Positions 56,436 to 64,000 of a stretch of DNA of 64,000 nucleotides are shown one piece after another; the first letter of the stretch is position 1, and each line of letters begins with the position of its first letter. The notes under the pieces are model-generated. The model was given only the letters and a program-made list of their open reading frames with translations, was not told where the DNA came from and made no database searches. The position numbers were made by a program, and so were the translations under genes. Source of the stretch: a virus. The DNA lies in the IMG/VR virus record IMGVR_UViG_3300020421_001669, positions 97,407 to 161,406 of that record. One strand, written 5' to 3'.

Positions 56436-57193
56436 AGACACAGGTTGCAATCATTGGACACGGATTTGTCGGAAAAGCAACGGAGAGGTTATTAAAAACT
56501 TCTAAACATGTGGGAAGAATACACATACAAGATATAAAATATAAAAAAAGAATTAGTCCCGATGAGTGGGATTTTATTAGTTATGCTTTTATATGTGTCC
56601 CTACACCACTGGAACTTGATGTAAGAGTTTCGTCTTGGGAATATGAAAAGAATAGATTTGATATGTCTCATATTGAAAAGGCAATCAAAGATATACCAAA
56701 GAAAGTACAGATAGTTATTCGTAGTACTGTTGGGCCAGAAAACCTAGAACCAGAATGGATACACATGCCAGAATTTTTGCGTGAGAAACATTGGGAGAAA
56801 GATATAGATGATAAATCAATACCTATTATGATTGGTTGTCCTTATGATGAAGAACTGTTAGATTGGTTTCCAGAGAGAACAACTCTTTGTTTAGAACCAA
56901 AAGAAGCTGCCATGTATAAACTATCAAGAAATGCCATGTTAGCAGCTAAGGTTACATTAGTTAATTACTTGTACAAAGCTTGTAACGAACACAATGTAGA
57001 CTACGATAATGTTAAAGATATGTTACAACAATATGCAGACTTAGGTAATTCTCATTGGGATGTGCCGGGCCCAGATGGTGAATTTGGTTTTGGTGGAACT
57101 TGTTTTCCAAAAGACACTACTCATTTCGCGTCACTGACTAGGGGAAAAAATATATTTGAAAGTATTTTAAAGATAAATGAACGAACTCGCTAA
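56432..57193 (+). CDS. UDP-glucose/GDP-mannose dehydrogenase-like protein, C-terminally short
   Basis: A 253-residue protein of the nucleotide-sugar 6-dehydrogenase family: NAD-binding IGHGFVGKA (about 8-16), CVPTP (about 56-60), RSTVGP, MPEFLRE, the connecting helix KLSRNAMLAAKVTLVNYL and catalytic GFGGTCFPKD (about 225-234). The family is usually 390-450 residues; the C-terminal nucleotide-sugar-binding domain is missing. It may bind a partner or a smaller substrate, or be inactive. Suggests sugar-acid or glycan chemistry in this island. Confidence 0.8.
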   Translation: MKTQVAIIGHGFVGKATERLLKTSKHVGRIHIQDIKYKKRISPDEWDFISYAFICVPTPLELDVRVSSWEYEKNRFDMSHIEKAIKDIPKKVQIVIRSTVGPENLEPEWIHMPEFLREKHWEKDIDDKSIPIMIGCPYDEELLDWFPERTTLCLEPKEAAMYKLSRNAMLAAKVTLVNYLYKACNEHNVDYDNVKDMLQQYADLGNSHWDVPGPDGEFGFGGTCFPKDTTHFASLTRGKNIFESILKINERTR

Positions 57194-58454
57194 ACACTAT
57201 CAAGATATTACTGACAGAAATAATGCAGTCGGTAAAGGATTTTGTGTACTCAAGTGGTGGCACTTAGAGATGCATTTGGGAACAGGGAACTATCATTCTT
57301 GTTTTCATTGTCCACAACAAAATCTAAAACTTGATGAAGACATGCATAACACCCTTCACAAAATGCAACAAAGAAAAACAATGTTGGAAGGTGGTAGACC
57401 AGATGAGTGTTCCTATTGTTGGAAGGCAGAAGATGCTGGTGCGGTAAGTCCAAGAACAACACTTACTCCAATATATCTTGACATGCAAGATGACATCATA
57501 GAAACCACATCACAATTGTCATGGGATGAATATGTCTACCCAAAATATCTTGAGATGAGTTTTTCAAATACATGTCAAATGAAATGTTCCTACTGCGCTC
57601 CATCTTTGAGTTCTACATTGTTAAAAGAAATAAAAGAAAAAGGAATATATCCATTACAGGATGCAGAGAATCGCGGTCAATATGAATTGAATGGAACAGA
57701 AGAACTTTATAAGGATGATGACAATCCTCTCATAGAAAAATTTTGGGGATGGTTTGATACCGCAGTAAATCATCTTGAGACACTAAGAATAACTGGTGGA
57801 GAACCCCTACTACACAAGAGCACATTTGATATGATGGAGAGATTAAAAAATGAAAATATTAACTTTCATGTAAACAGTAATCTGTCAATATCAAATAGAA
57901 GAGTAACCGATGCATGTAATCTTTTACCACCAAAGTCTAGGATATATGCCAGTATTGATACGCATGGCAAACAAGCGGAGTGGATTAGACACGGATTAAA
58001 CTGGGAACTGTTTGAACAAAATGTTCTCACCGTTCTTAATTATAAAATACCACTTAGTTTTATGACTACATTTTGTTTATTAAGTATACCAAAATTTAAA
58101 GACTTCTTATATTGGATTATACAAGCAAAAGAATTTGGGGATGTTACATTAGATACTCCCTTTATGACAAACCCACCACACTTATCTTGTTTGATTATGG
58201 ATGACAACTTGAGAAATATGTTAGAAGACTCATATCAATTTATGAAAGAAAATAGTGAGTTCAAACAACAAGAAGTAATCAAGTTTGAAAGAGTGCTAAA
58301 ATGGGTTGATGCAAATAGGTTCTCTGGAGAACGCCTAAATAGTCACAGAAAAGATTTTAAAACATTTGTCGATGAACATGATAAAAGAAGAAACACTAAC
58401 TGGCATGAATCGTTTCCAGAGTTGACATATTTTTATGAGTTGTGTGATGGCTGA
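57177..58454 (+). CDS. radical SAM protein 1 (twitch-type)
   Basis: A 425-residue radical SAM enzyme: CxxxCxxC motif in CQMKCSYC (about residues 133-140), the GGE motif in RITGGEPLL (about 208-216), and an N-terminal Cys patch (CFHC about 43, CSYCW about 79) found in phage radical SAM proteins with a small auxiliary cluster domain. These use S-adenosylmethionine and an iron-sulfur cluster to make a radical. Three more copies follow. Substrate unknown; peptide, sugar or nucleotide chemistry are all possible. Confidence 0.88.
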   Translation: MNELAKHYQDITDRNNAVGKGFCVLKWWHLEMHLGTGNYHSCFHCPQQNLKLDEDMHNTLHKMQQRKTMLEGGRPDECSYCWKAEDAGAVSPRTTLTPIYLDMQDDIIETTSQLSWDEYVYPKYLEMSFSNTCQMKCSYCAPSLSSTLLKEIKEKGIYPLQDAENRGQYELNGTEELYKDDDNPLIEKFWGWFDTAVNHLETLRITGGEPLLHKSTFDMMERLKNENINFHVNSNLSISNRRVTDACNLLPPKSRIYASIDTHGKQAEWIRHGLNWELFEQNVLTVLNYKIPLSFMTTFCLLSIPKFKDFLYWIIQAKEFGDVTLDTPFMTNPPHLSCLIMDDNLRNMLEDSYQFMKENSEFKQQEVIKFERVLKWVDANRFSGERLNSHRKDFKTFVDEHDKRRNTNWHESFPELTYFYELCDG

Positions 58455-59835
58455 AAATAAACCCAATGAATACTGGATAGAACAACTAAAACAGAAAAGA
58501 GAAAAGATTAACGATATTAGTCCTTCCTTTTGTTCTGCTAAATGGTTGCAAACTACTCTGTACTTACAGAATGGTTATAATCACTCTTGTCACCATCCAT
58601 CACCACACAAGATACCTGTAAAGGAAGTCTTGGAAAACCCAGCAGCCCTTCACAATAGTAATTATAAGAAGGAACAGAGGGTTAAGATGTTAAATGGTGT
58701 TAGACCAAAAGAGTGTGATTATTGTTGGCGTATAGAAGACCAAGGCAAAGACCACTTCTCTGACCGACATTATAAAACTGCTGATTGGTGGTCATGGGAT
58801 AAGGTTGATGTTATTGCAAGTGATAATCCAACCAGAGATGTATATCCAACATACTTAGAAGTATCGTTTTCAAATGCATGTAATTTCGCGTGTGCATATT
58901 GTTCACCAGAGATTAGTTCCAAGTGGATGAAGGATATAGAAAAGAATGGTGACTACCCTGTTGAGTTTGGTTCTGGTAATCTTGATTATTTGCGTTCTGT
59001 AGATAAGTTTCCATACAAACACTCTGACCCAAATCCATATGTTGATGCATTTTGGAAATGGTTTCCAGAAGCACTACCCCACTTAAAAGTATTCCGAATG
59101 ACAGGTGGTGAACCCACTATGAGTAAGGATGTGTGGAAAACTTTAGATTACATATATGAAAATGCAAACCCAGAATTGTCTATCGCAATCAATAGTAACT
59201 TAGGTACACCACCAGAATTAATACAGCGACTTGTTGACGCGGTAAATAAATTAAAAGATAAAGTCAAACAAATTGAGATATATACTAGCGCAGAAGCAAT
59301 AGGAGAACAAGCAGAATATATTAGAGATGGAATGGATTATGATTATTGGCGTTCTAATGTAGAAAAAGTTTTATCAGAAACAGACGCGAATGTAGCAATT
59401 ATGACTACATTGAATATATTGAGTATGACTACATTTGAAAGTTTCATTGAAGACATAATGCAGTTAAGAATCAAATATAATAAAGATTTAGCAAATAATA
59501 GAATACCGCTAAGTATAAACTATTTAAGATTCCCCCCACATTTACAATGTACTCTATTGGATAGAAATACCAGAATATCCTATGCATCTGATTATGAACT
59601 AATAGCAAAGGTTTGGTTAAAGTATAATTCACCAGACAAGTTTGCAAGAATTTATTTGGAAGAGTATGACCAGATACAAAGGTTTTGTGAATATCTAAGA
59701 CAAGAACACGAAGGTGCTGAAAAATATAGAGCAGACTTTGTAAATTATATAAAAGCCTACGATATCAGAAGAGAGAAAAACTTTAGCAAAACTTTTCCAG
59801 AATATAAACATTTATTGGAGTGGTGGGATGCCTAA
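58447..59835 (+). CDS. radical SAM protein 2 (twitch-type)
   Basis: A 462-residue paralogue of 57177: N-terminal CHHP (about 48) and CDYCW (about 91), core motif CNFACAYC (about 144-151), and RMTGGEPTM (about 217-225). ATG 58447 is preferred to 58435, which lacks a ribosome site. It overlaps the preceding gene by eight bases. Distinct from copy 1 in sequence, so the copies probably act on different positions or substrates. Confidence 0.87.
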   Translation: MAENKPNEYWIEQLKQKREKINDISPSFCSAKWLQTTLYLQNGYNHSCHHPSPHKIPVKEVLENPAALHNSNYKKEQRVKMLNGVRPKECDYCWRIEDQGKDHFSDRHYKTADWWSWDKVDVIASDNPTRDVYPTYLEVSFSNACNFACAYCSPEISSKWMKDIEKNGDYPVEFGSGNLDYLRSVDKFPYKHSDPNPYVDAFWKWFPEALPHLKVFRMTGGEPTMSKDVWKTLDYIYENANPELSIAINSNLGTPPELIQRLVDAVNKLKDKVKQIEIYTSAEAIGEQAEYIRDGMDYDYWRSNVEKVLSETDANVAIMTTLNILSMTTFESFIEDIMQLRIKYNKDLANNRIPLSINYLRFPPHLQCTLLDRNTRISYASDYELIAKVWLKYNSPDKFARIYLEEYDQIQRFCEYLRQEHEGAEKYRADFVNYIKAYDIRREKNFSKTFPEYKHLLEWWDA

Positions 59836-60055
59836 AAAATACATTCATGTAAACATGCATAAGATTCGTGCTAATAAAAAACATGGAACAAACGAACCTG
59901 TTCTTACAGTAAAAGAGGGAAGAAAAAATACTTATGGTCACAGTGTAAAAATACATGGCCCCAGTGAAGTAATATATGGTGGAAATGATAAACCATTGTT
60001 ACCATGTGGGGCGAGAGTTGTTATAATGACAGAAGCGGAGATTGAAATTGAATAA
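59828..60055 (+). CDS. small protein between radical SAM genes
   Basis: A 75-residue protein (MPKKYIHVNMHKIRANKKHG; VKIHGPSEVIYGGNDKPLLPCGARVVIMTE) that I recall from marine phage genomes next to metabolic genes, always unknown. It overlaps radical SAM gene 2 by eight bases and ends inside the start of radical SAM gene 3. It might be a substrate, a chaperone or an unrelated conserved small protein. No leader/core structure of a ribosomal peptide precursor is clear. Confidence 0.65.
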   Translation: MPKKYIHVNMHKIRANKKHGTNEPVLTVKEGRKNTYGHSVKIHGPSEVIYGGNDKPLLPCGARVVIMTEAEIEIE

Positions 60056-61550
60056 AGAGTATGATTTGATAAAATATCGTAAAGATATTCTTGATACCAA
60101 GTCAACAAGTTTTTGTGGTGCGAAGTGGTATAATGCTACTACATGGTTAGGTAGTGGTACTACTGCTTCTTGTCATCACCCCCCAGCACATAAAATTCCG
60201 TTACATGAGATTGCAGCTGACCCATCTGCTATTCACAACACGCAACATAAGAAAGCAATGCGTAAGATGATGCAACGCGGAGAAAGACCGCGTGAGTGTG
60301 AGTATTGTTGGAAAGTTGAAGACATGGGAACCGATGCTGTTAGTGACAGGGTATATAAGTCAATCATATACACTAATGAAGATTTAAAGAAGGCACACGA
60401 AGCAGACCACAACGATAATACATTACTAAAAACATTTGAGATTGCATTTGACCGAACATGTAACCTTGCTTGTTCTTATTGTAACTCAAGTTTCTCTACT
60501 ACATGGGCAAAGGATATAAAGAAACATGGCCCTTATCAAAACATGGTATCAGATGGTGCAGCCGCCTTCCAACATGACGGTGCGTGGGCAGACCCATATG
60601 GTAAGAAAGAAGAGAATCCATATGTAACTGCTTTCTGGGATTGGTGGGAAGATGGACTATCGGAAAGTCTTGAAGAATTGAGAGTTACAGGTGGAGAACC
60701 TTTAATGTCTGACCAAGTATGGAAGTTGTTTGATTGGTTTGAGAATAATCCTTCTGATATGCGATTTGCAGTAAACTCTAATCTTATTGCCAAAGAAAGC
60801 ATTGTTGATAGATTGATAGAAAAATCAAAGGGTGTTAAGAAGTTTCATCTTTATACTAGTTGTGAGGCAACAGGAAAACAAGCTGAGTATATAAGGGACG
60901 GATTGGACTACGAACTCTGGACTAAAAATATAACACGATTTATTAAAGAAGGCAACTATGAAGGTATCAATATAATGATGACTATTAATAGTTTGTGTTT
61001 GTTTAGTATAACAGACTTCTTAGATGATGTATTTAAATTGAAAGAGTTAACAAAAAGTAAATCGCCAGTGTTTAGTGTAAACCTATTGAGATTTCCAAGT
61101 TTCCAAAGTCCTCTTTCATTACCAGACCATATCAAAGATTACCTTAGAGAAAATCTATCTAAGTGGTATGAAGAAAACAAAGACAGACCATATTGGCATG
61201 ACTTTGAAAAAGCAAGTGTTGAAAGGTTGATAGACTATCTAGTAATTGTTGATGCACCACACAGAAGAACTAGTGACAAAATGACTTTGTGGAGAGACTT
61301 TAAAACATTCTATGGACAGTATGATAAAAGAAGAGATAAAAGTTTGTCAGTGTTCCCAGAAATTCTTACTGATTGGGTTGATACAATCCCAGATACAGAA
61401 ACTAAACCTATTACAGTTATGCCAAGTGGTGATAGTACAGAACAATACGCGGATGACCCAGACTTGAAAAAGATTGCAGAAGAAGAAGGTTGGGTATTAA
61501 AACCAGACAATAAAAATATAGATGAGGCACTAGGAGATTACGACAAATGA
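60048..61550 (+). CDS. radical SAM protein 3 (twitch-type)
   Basis: A 500-residue paralogue: N-terminal CHHP (about 42) and CEYCW (about 84), core CNLACSYC (about 136-143) and RVTGGEPLM (about 211-219). It carries an acidic C-terminal tail of about 60 residues not seen in the other copies. TTG 60048, seven bases after GGAG, is the best start; TTG 60042 is too close to it. Closest to copy 2. Confidence 0.87.
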   Translation: MNKEYDLIKYRKDILDTKSTSFCGAKWYNATTWLGSGTTASCHHPPAHKIPLHEIAADPSAIHNTQHKKAMRKMMQRGERPRECEYCWKVEDMGTDAVSDRVYKSIIYTNEDLKKAHEADHNDNTLLKTFEIAFDRTCNLACSYCNSSFSTTWAKDIKKHGPYQNMVSDGAAAFQHDGAWADPYGKKEENPYVTAFWDWWEDGLSESLEELRVTGGEPLMSDQVWKLFDWFENNPSDMRFAVNSNLIAKESIVDRLIEKSKGVKKFHLYTSCEATGKQAEYIRDGLDYELWTKNITRFIKEGNYEGINIMMTINSLCLFSITDFLDDVFKLKELTKSKSPVFSVNLLRFPSFQSPLSLPDHIKDYLRENLSKWYEENKDRPYWHDFEKASVERLIDYLVIVDAPHRRTSDKMTLWRDFKTFYGQYDKRRDKSLSVFPEILTDWVDTIPDTETKPITVMPSGDSTEQYADDPDLKKIAEEEGWVLKPDNKNIDEALGDYDK

Positions 61551-61987
61551 GAATACTAATATGTGGATTGCCGGGCTCTGGAAAAACTACTCTTGCGAGA
61601 GAGTTGTCATATCATTTTTGTCTGCCACATTTTAACGCAGACACAATACGAGAACATTTTAATGATTGGGATTTCTCTCCAGAAGGAAGAGAAAGACAAG
61701 CTTGGCGTTTTGCTAACGATTATCCCTTTGGGATATTTGACTTTGTTGCACCACTTGAACACTATCGAAAGTTGGTTGCAGCTGATTGTACTATCTTTAT
61801 GAACACGATAGGTGAAGGTAGATACAAAGATACAAATAAAATATTTGAACCACCACTATCGTGTGATTATGAGGTAAAAAAATGGATAGAACTAAACCAA
61901 CTACGCAGCTCCTTGGAAGGTTTCAACCGTGGCATAGAGGGCATACAGAACTATTTAAAAGAGCAATTTCCAAAACTGGTCAAGTAA
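61547..61987 (+). CDS. APS-kinase-like P-loop kinase
   Basis: A 146-residue P-loop protein: CGLPGSGKTTLAREL (about residues 6-20) and FNADTIREHFNDW (about 29-41), the DxxR pattern of adenylylsulfate kinases, which make the sulfate donor PAPS. It is shorter than CysC. Sulfotransferase-like proteins at 31351 and 63520 would use PAPS. Its last 106 bases overlap the next gene in another frame. Other phosphoryl acceptors are possible. Confidence 0.7.
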   Translation: MRILICGLPGSGKTTLARELSYHFCLPHFNADTIREHFNDWDFSPEGRERQAWRFANDYPFGIFDFVAPLEHYRKLVAADCTIFMNTIGEGRYKDTNKIFEPPLSCDYEVKKWIELNQLRSSLEGFNRGIEGIQNYLKEQFPKLVK

Positions 61988-62232
61988 TAATACTGTTAAG
62001 ACAAACACCGATTGATGAAAACAATCCATACACTATTGAAGATAGAAGAAGTATGATTGCTATTGCACTCAATGAATCTGGATATGTTTATGGAGAGGAC
62101 TATGAAGTTATGGGCGTACCTAATATAACACATATTACATATGGTAGAGATGTTGGATATACAATTGAAAAGGAGAACTTAGAGGAGGATATAGAAAATA
62201 TCTCAGCTACCAAAATTCGTAATGAAAGATAG
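61882..62232 (+). CDS. nucleotidylyltransferase (HxGH superfamily)
   Basis: A 116-residue protein with GRFQPWHRGHTELF (about residues 12-25, HxGH motif) and ISATKIR (about 107-113). Family members transfer AMP or CMP onto phosphate-containing small molecules. GAGG precedes its ATG, and the frame is fully open for 116 codons, so the 106-base overlap with the APS-kinase-like gene appears real. In this setting it could charge sulfate (as APS), a sugar phosphate or NMN. Confidence 0.75.
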   Translation: MDRTKPTTQLLGRFQPWHRGHTELFKRAISKTGQVIILLRQTPIDENNPYTIEDRRSMIAIALNESGYVYGEDYEVMGVPNITHITYGRDVGYTIEKENLEEDIENISATKIRNER

Positions 62233-63523
62233 ACCTTACCTTTGCACCGCACCGTGGACACATACATATGTCTCCCCACAAGGAGAACGAAGGTTGTGTT
62301 GTGCTAGCAGAGAAGAGGCGTCTTTTCAAAAACAATATTTGGATAGTGGTACTGCGGAAGGAAAGTTTGAACCACAGTCCTTAAAAGAACATTGGAATAG
62401 TGACTATATGAAAGACATCCGTAAAAGGATGTTAGCAGGAGAAAAATTAAAACAATGTCAAGTATGTAACGACCAAGTTTTGAATCTACATACTTATCGT
62501 CAATATTTTACAGAGACATTGTTCCCCCATAAAGTAAAAGACATTATAGCGACTACGCGAGAAGACGGACATTATGATAAGATGCCAGTCTCGTATGATT
62601 ATCGTATTTCTAATCTATGTAACTTTAAATGTCGGATGTGTGGGGAACAATTGTCTTCTAGTTGGGAAGCAGAGAAGAAGAAACACAACCTTATTGATGT
62701 AAAACAAGACCCTTGGATGGAACCCACCACCAGAAAAAAGATATCTAAATTTCAAGATGAAATATTAGAAGAAGAGTTACAACGAGCAGTAGATAATAAA
62801 ACTATAGAGGAAATATACTGGGTTGGTGGTGAACCGTTGATGTTTGAACGACACTGGACTGTTATGCAAGAACTAGTGGATAACGGTCACGCGAAGAATG
62901 TTACTATTCGATATAACACAAACTTGAGTCGGGTAAAATACAAGGATTATAATCTGTGGGAAATGTTACCACACTTTAAAAGTGTAAACATATGTGCCAG
63001 TATTGATGGTGCATATGATGTAGGTGAATATATCAGAGATGGTTTAGTATGGAGTGAGTGGATAGAAAATTTCAAGTCTGGTATGTTTTTGATAGACCAG
63101 TTTGGGGACGATGCACTGGTGTTTGATGTTACACTTACAACGCCAGGCTTATTTCATCTTGATAAGTTGATTGATGTTGCCAGTTCTCTTGACATAAAGT
63201 CATACTTTAAATTTACATATGCATTTGACCCAAGTGTTGTTATGTCACCATTCTGTCTTCCTAAAGATGTGCTTTTACCTCAAGTTGATTCATTAATGCA
63301 ACATATAGAGGAACGACTAACATGGAAAACAAAAGTTTATAAAGATTCACTAGTTAACCTAATAAATAGAGAGTCATTTGATGAACAATGGCCTAAAACA
63401 TATAAAAACGGATTGAAACGCGGAAAAGAGTTTCAAGAATATCTTGATAATTTAAGAAATACCAAATTGAAGTTTGTTGATACTCTTCACGGTAACGCCG
63501 TGGATTGGTGGAATGAAATATGA
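62222..63523 (+). CDS. radical SAM protein 4 (twitch-type)
   Basis: A 433-residue radical SAM enzyme: N-terminal LCTAPWTH (about residue 7), CCAS (about 26) and CQVC (about 80), core motif CNFKCRMC (about 132-139) and WVGGEPLM (about 201-208). The N-terminal AxW and CC pattern differs from copies 1-3, so it belongs to another branch of the same superfamily. It overlaps the nucleotidylyltransferase gene by 11 bases and the last gene by four. Confidence 0.87.
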   Translation: MKDRPYLCTAPWTHTYVSPQGERRLCCASREEASFQKQYLDSGTAEGKFEPQSLKEHWNSDYMKDIRKRMLAGEKLKQCQVCNDQVLNLHTYRQYFTETLFPHKVKDIIATTREDGHYDKMPVSYDYRISNLCNFKCRMCGEQLSSSWEAEKKKHNLIDVKQDPWMEPTTRKKISKFQDEILEEELQRAVDNKTIEEIYWVGGEPLMFERHWTVMQELVDNGHAKNVTIRYNTNLSRVKYKDYNLWEMLPHFKSVNICASIDGAYDVGEYIRDGLVWSEWIENFKSGMFLIDQFGDDALVFDVTLTTPGLFHLDKLIDVASSLDIKSYFKFTYAFDPSVVMSPFCLPKDVLLPQVDSLMQHIEERLTWKTKVYKDSLVNLINRESFDEQWPKTYKNGLKRGKEFQEYLDNLRNTKLKFVDTLHGNAVDWWNEI

Positions 63524-64000
63524 TATTAATAATTGCAAATTACAGAACTGGTTCTACCACATTTGCTCAAGAACTGGGTGGTACTGGTGAGGAGCATTTA
63601 CAAGACCATATTTACAAACCACCAAATAGTATTTGGGAAGATGGTAAAAAATTTTTACCTCGCCCACATGTTTATAAAATTATGCCTGACCAATTTGAAT
63701 ATGAAAAAAATTATGAATCTTTTAAAAAAGATTATATTGAAAAAGCAAAGAAAATATATTATACCTTGAGAGAAGATATAAACGCTCAAATTGAATCCAA
63801 TATGTACGCAAGTGTAACAGCTGACTGGCACCCACATGGTGTCGGTTGGAATGAACTTGCTAGTGAGGAGGAACAGGAAAAAGGAAAAAAATTTTGGGGA
63901 GAAGGTAGTGGTAATATAAAAACTTTATTTAAAAACCTTGAATGGCAAAGAAACATATACAAAGAGTTTGGTGGAGAACTGGTCTGGTTAGAAAATAGGA
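63520..64000 (+). CDS. sulfotransferase-like protein, 3'-truncated by window edge
   Basis: At least 160 residues, open to the window end. A 5'-phosphosulfate-binding loop ANYRTGSTTFAQEL (about residues 7-20) and a 3'-phosphate-binding-like YYTLREDINAQIESNM (about 90-105) fit the PAPS sulfotransferase family. It starts at an ATGA junction with radical SAM gene 4. With the APS-kinase-like gene it suggests that a product of this island, or a host glycan, is sulfated. Confidence 0.68.
   Translation, partial: MILIIANYRTGSTTFAQELGGTGEEHLQDHIYKPPNSIWEDGKKFLPRPHVYKIMPDQFEYEKNYESFKKDYIEKAKKIYYTLREDINAQIESNMYASVTADWHPHGVGWNELASEEEQEKGKKFWGEGSGNIKTLFKNLEWQRNIYKEFGGELVWLENR

Noticed and set aside
1-64000. 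Integrase, attachment site, repressor or insertion sequence
   Set aside because: None was seen; gene content is that of a lytic T4-like phage. The only mobile-type proteins are the two nuclease-related genes.

Overview
The window is a 64 kb stretch of a tailed double-stranded DNA phage of the T4-like marine myovirus type, infecting a Gram-negative host. The evidence is a T4-type replication and recombination set (family B DNA polymerase gp43, UvsX, gp41 helicase, gp61 primase, RNase H, endonuclease VII), phage nucleotide metabolism (NrdA, NrdB, ThyX, dCMP deaminase), T4-style late promoters (TATAAATA) and very tight gene packing with ATGA and TAATG junctions. Spanins, several lipobox proteins and a TonB-dependent receptor point to a host with an outer membrane. 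Base composition is AT-rich (about 38-40% G+C by eye). The exact host cannot be read from the sequence; a pelagic proteobacterium is the most natural guess.

Layout. 1-4367: gp43 (cut by the window edge), UvsX, a small zinc-ribbon ORF and gp41. 4376-5723: lysis-type genes (overlapping inner and outer spanins, a holin-like protein, a lipoprotein). 5724-8820: an oxygenase, small early proteins and endonuclease VII. 8922-22336: mainly late or virion-associated genes (lipoprotein, ligase-like and nucleotidylyltransferase-like pair, GH24 lysozyme, DUF1353-like protein, large kinase-plus-basic-tail protein, surface-type proteins, glycosyltransferase-like protein), several driven by TATAAATA promoters. 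22350-31821: primase, nucleotide metabolism, QueC-like protein, methyltransferases, a GIY-YIG-like protein and a sulfotransferase-like protein. 31809-36153: a coiled-coil membrane protein, a TonB-dependent receptor and an SGNH-like protein. 36162-48418: early regions behind sigma70-like promoters, with RNase H, many small proteins, SNase, further SGNH-like proteins, HAD phosphatases, a SprT-like protein, one tRNA-Arg(UCU) and two structured non-coding regions. 48483-53722: a minus-strand late operon of secreted or virion-type proteins. 53861-64000: an accessory island with a fatty acid desaturase, 2OG oxygenase, GNAT, methyltransferase, truncated UDP-glucose-dehydrogenase-like protein, four radical SAM proteins, an APS-kinase-like protein, a nucleotidylyltransferase and a sulfotransferase-like protein.

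Two promoter systems can be seen. Host-like promoters (TTGACA/T, 17-bp spacer, TATAAT or the variants CATGAT/GATCAT) precede early-type genes. TATAAATA boxes precede late genes, and several lie only 5-8 bases before an ATG with no Shine-Dalgarno sequence, which implies nearly leaderless late mRNAs. GATC is very rare in the window, yet nearly half of the copies found sit inside promoter cores.

The most novel-looking elements are: the radical SAM/sulfation island; two compact structured RNA candidates (43312-43500 and 47495-47850, the second with a predicted pseudoknot and both promoter types); a 16-residue peptide that is half cysteine, translationally coupled between two virion-type genes; the phage-borne TonB-dependent receptor; and the GATC distribution. 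Functional statements rest on motif reading and family knowledge only; no search or folding program was run.
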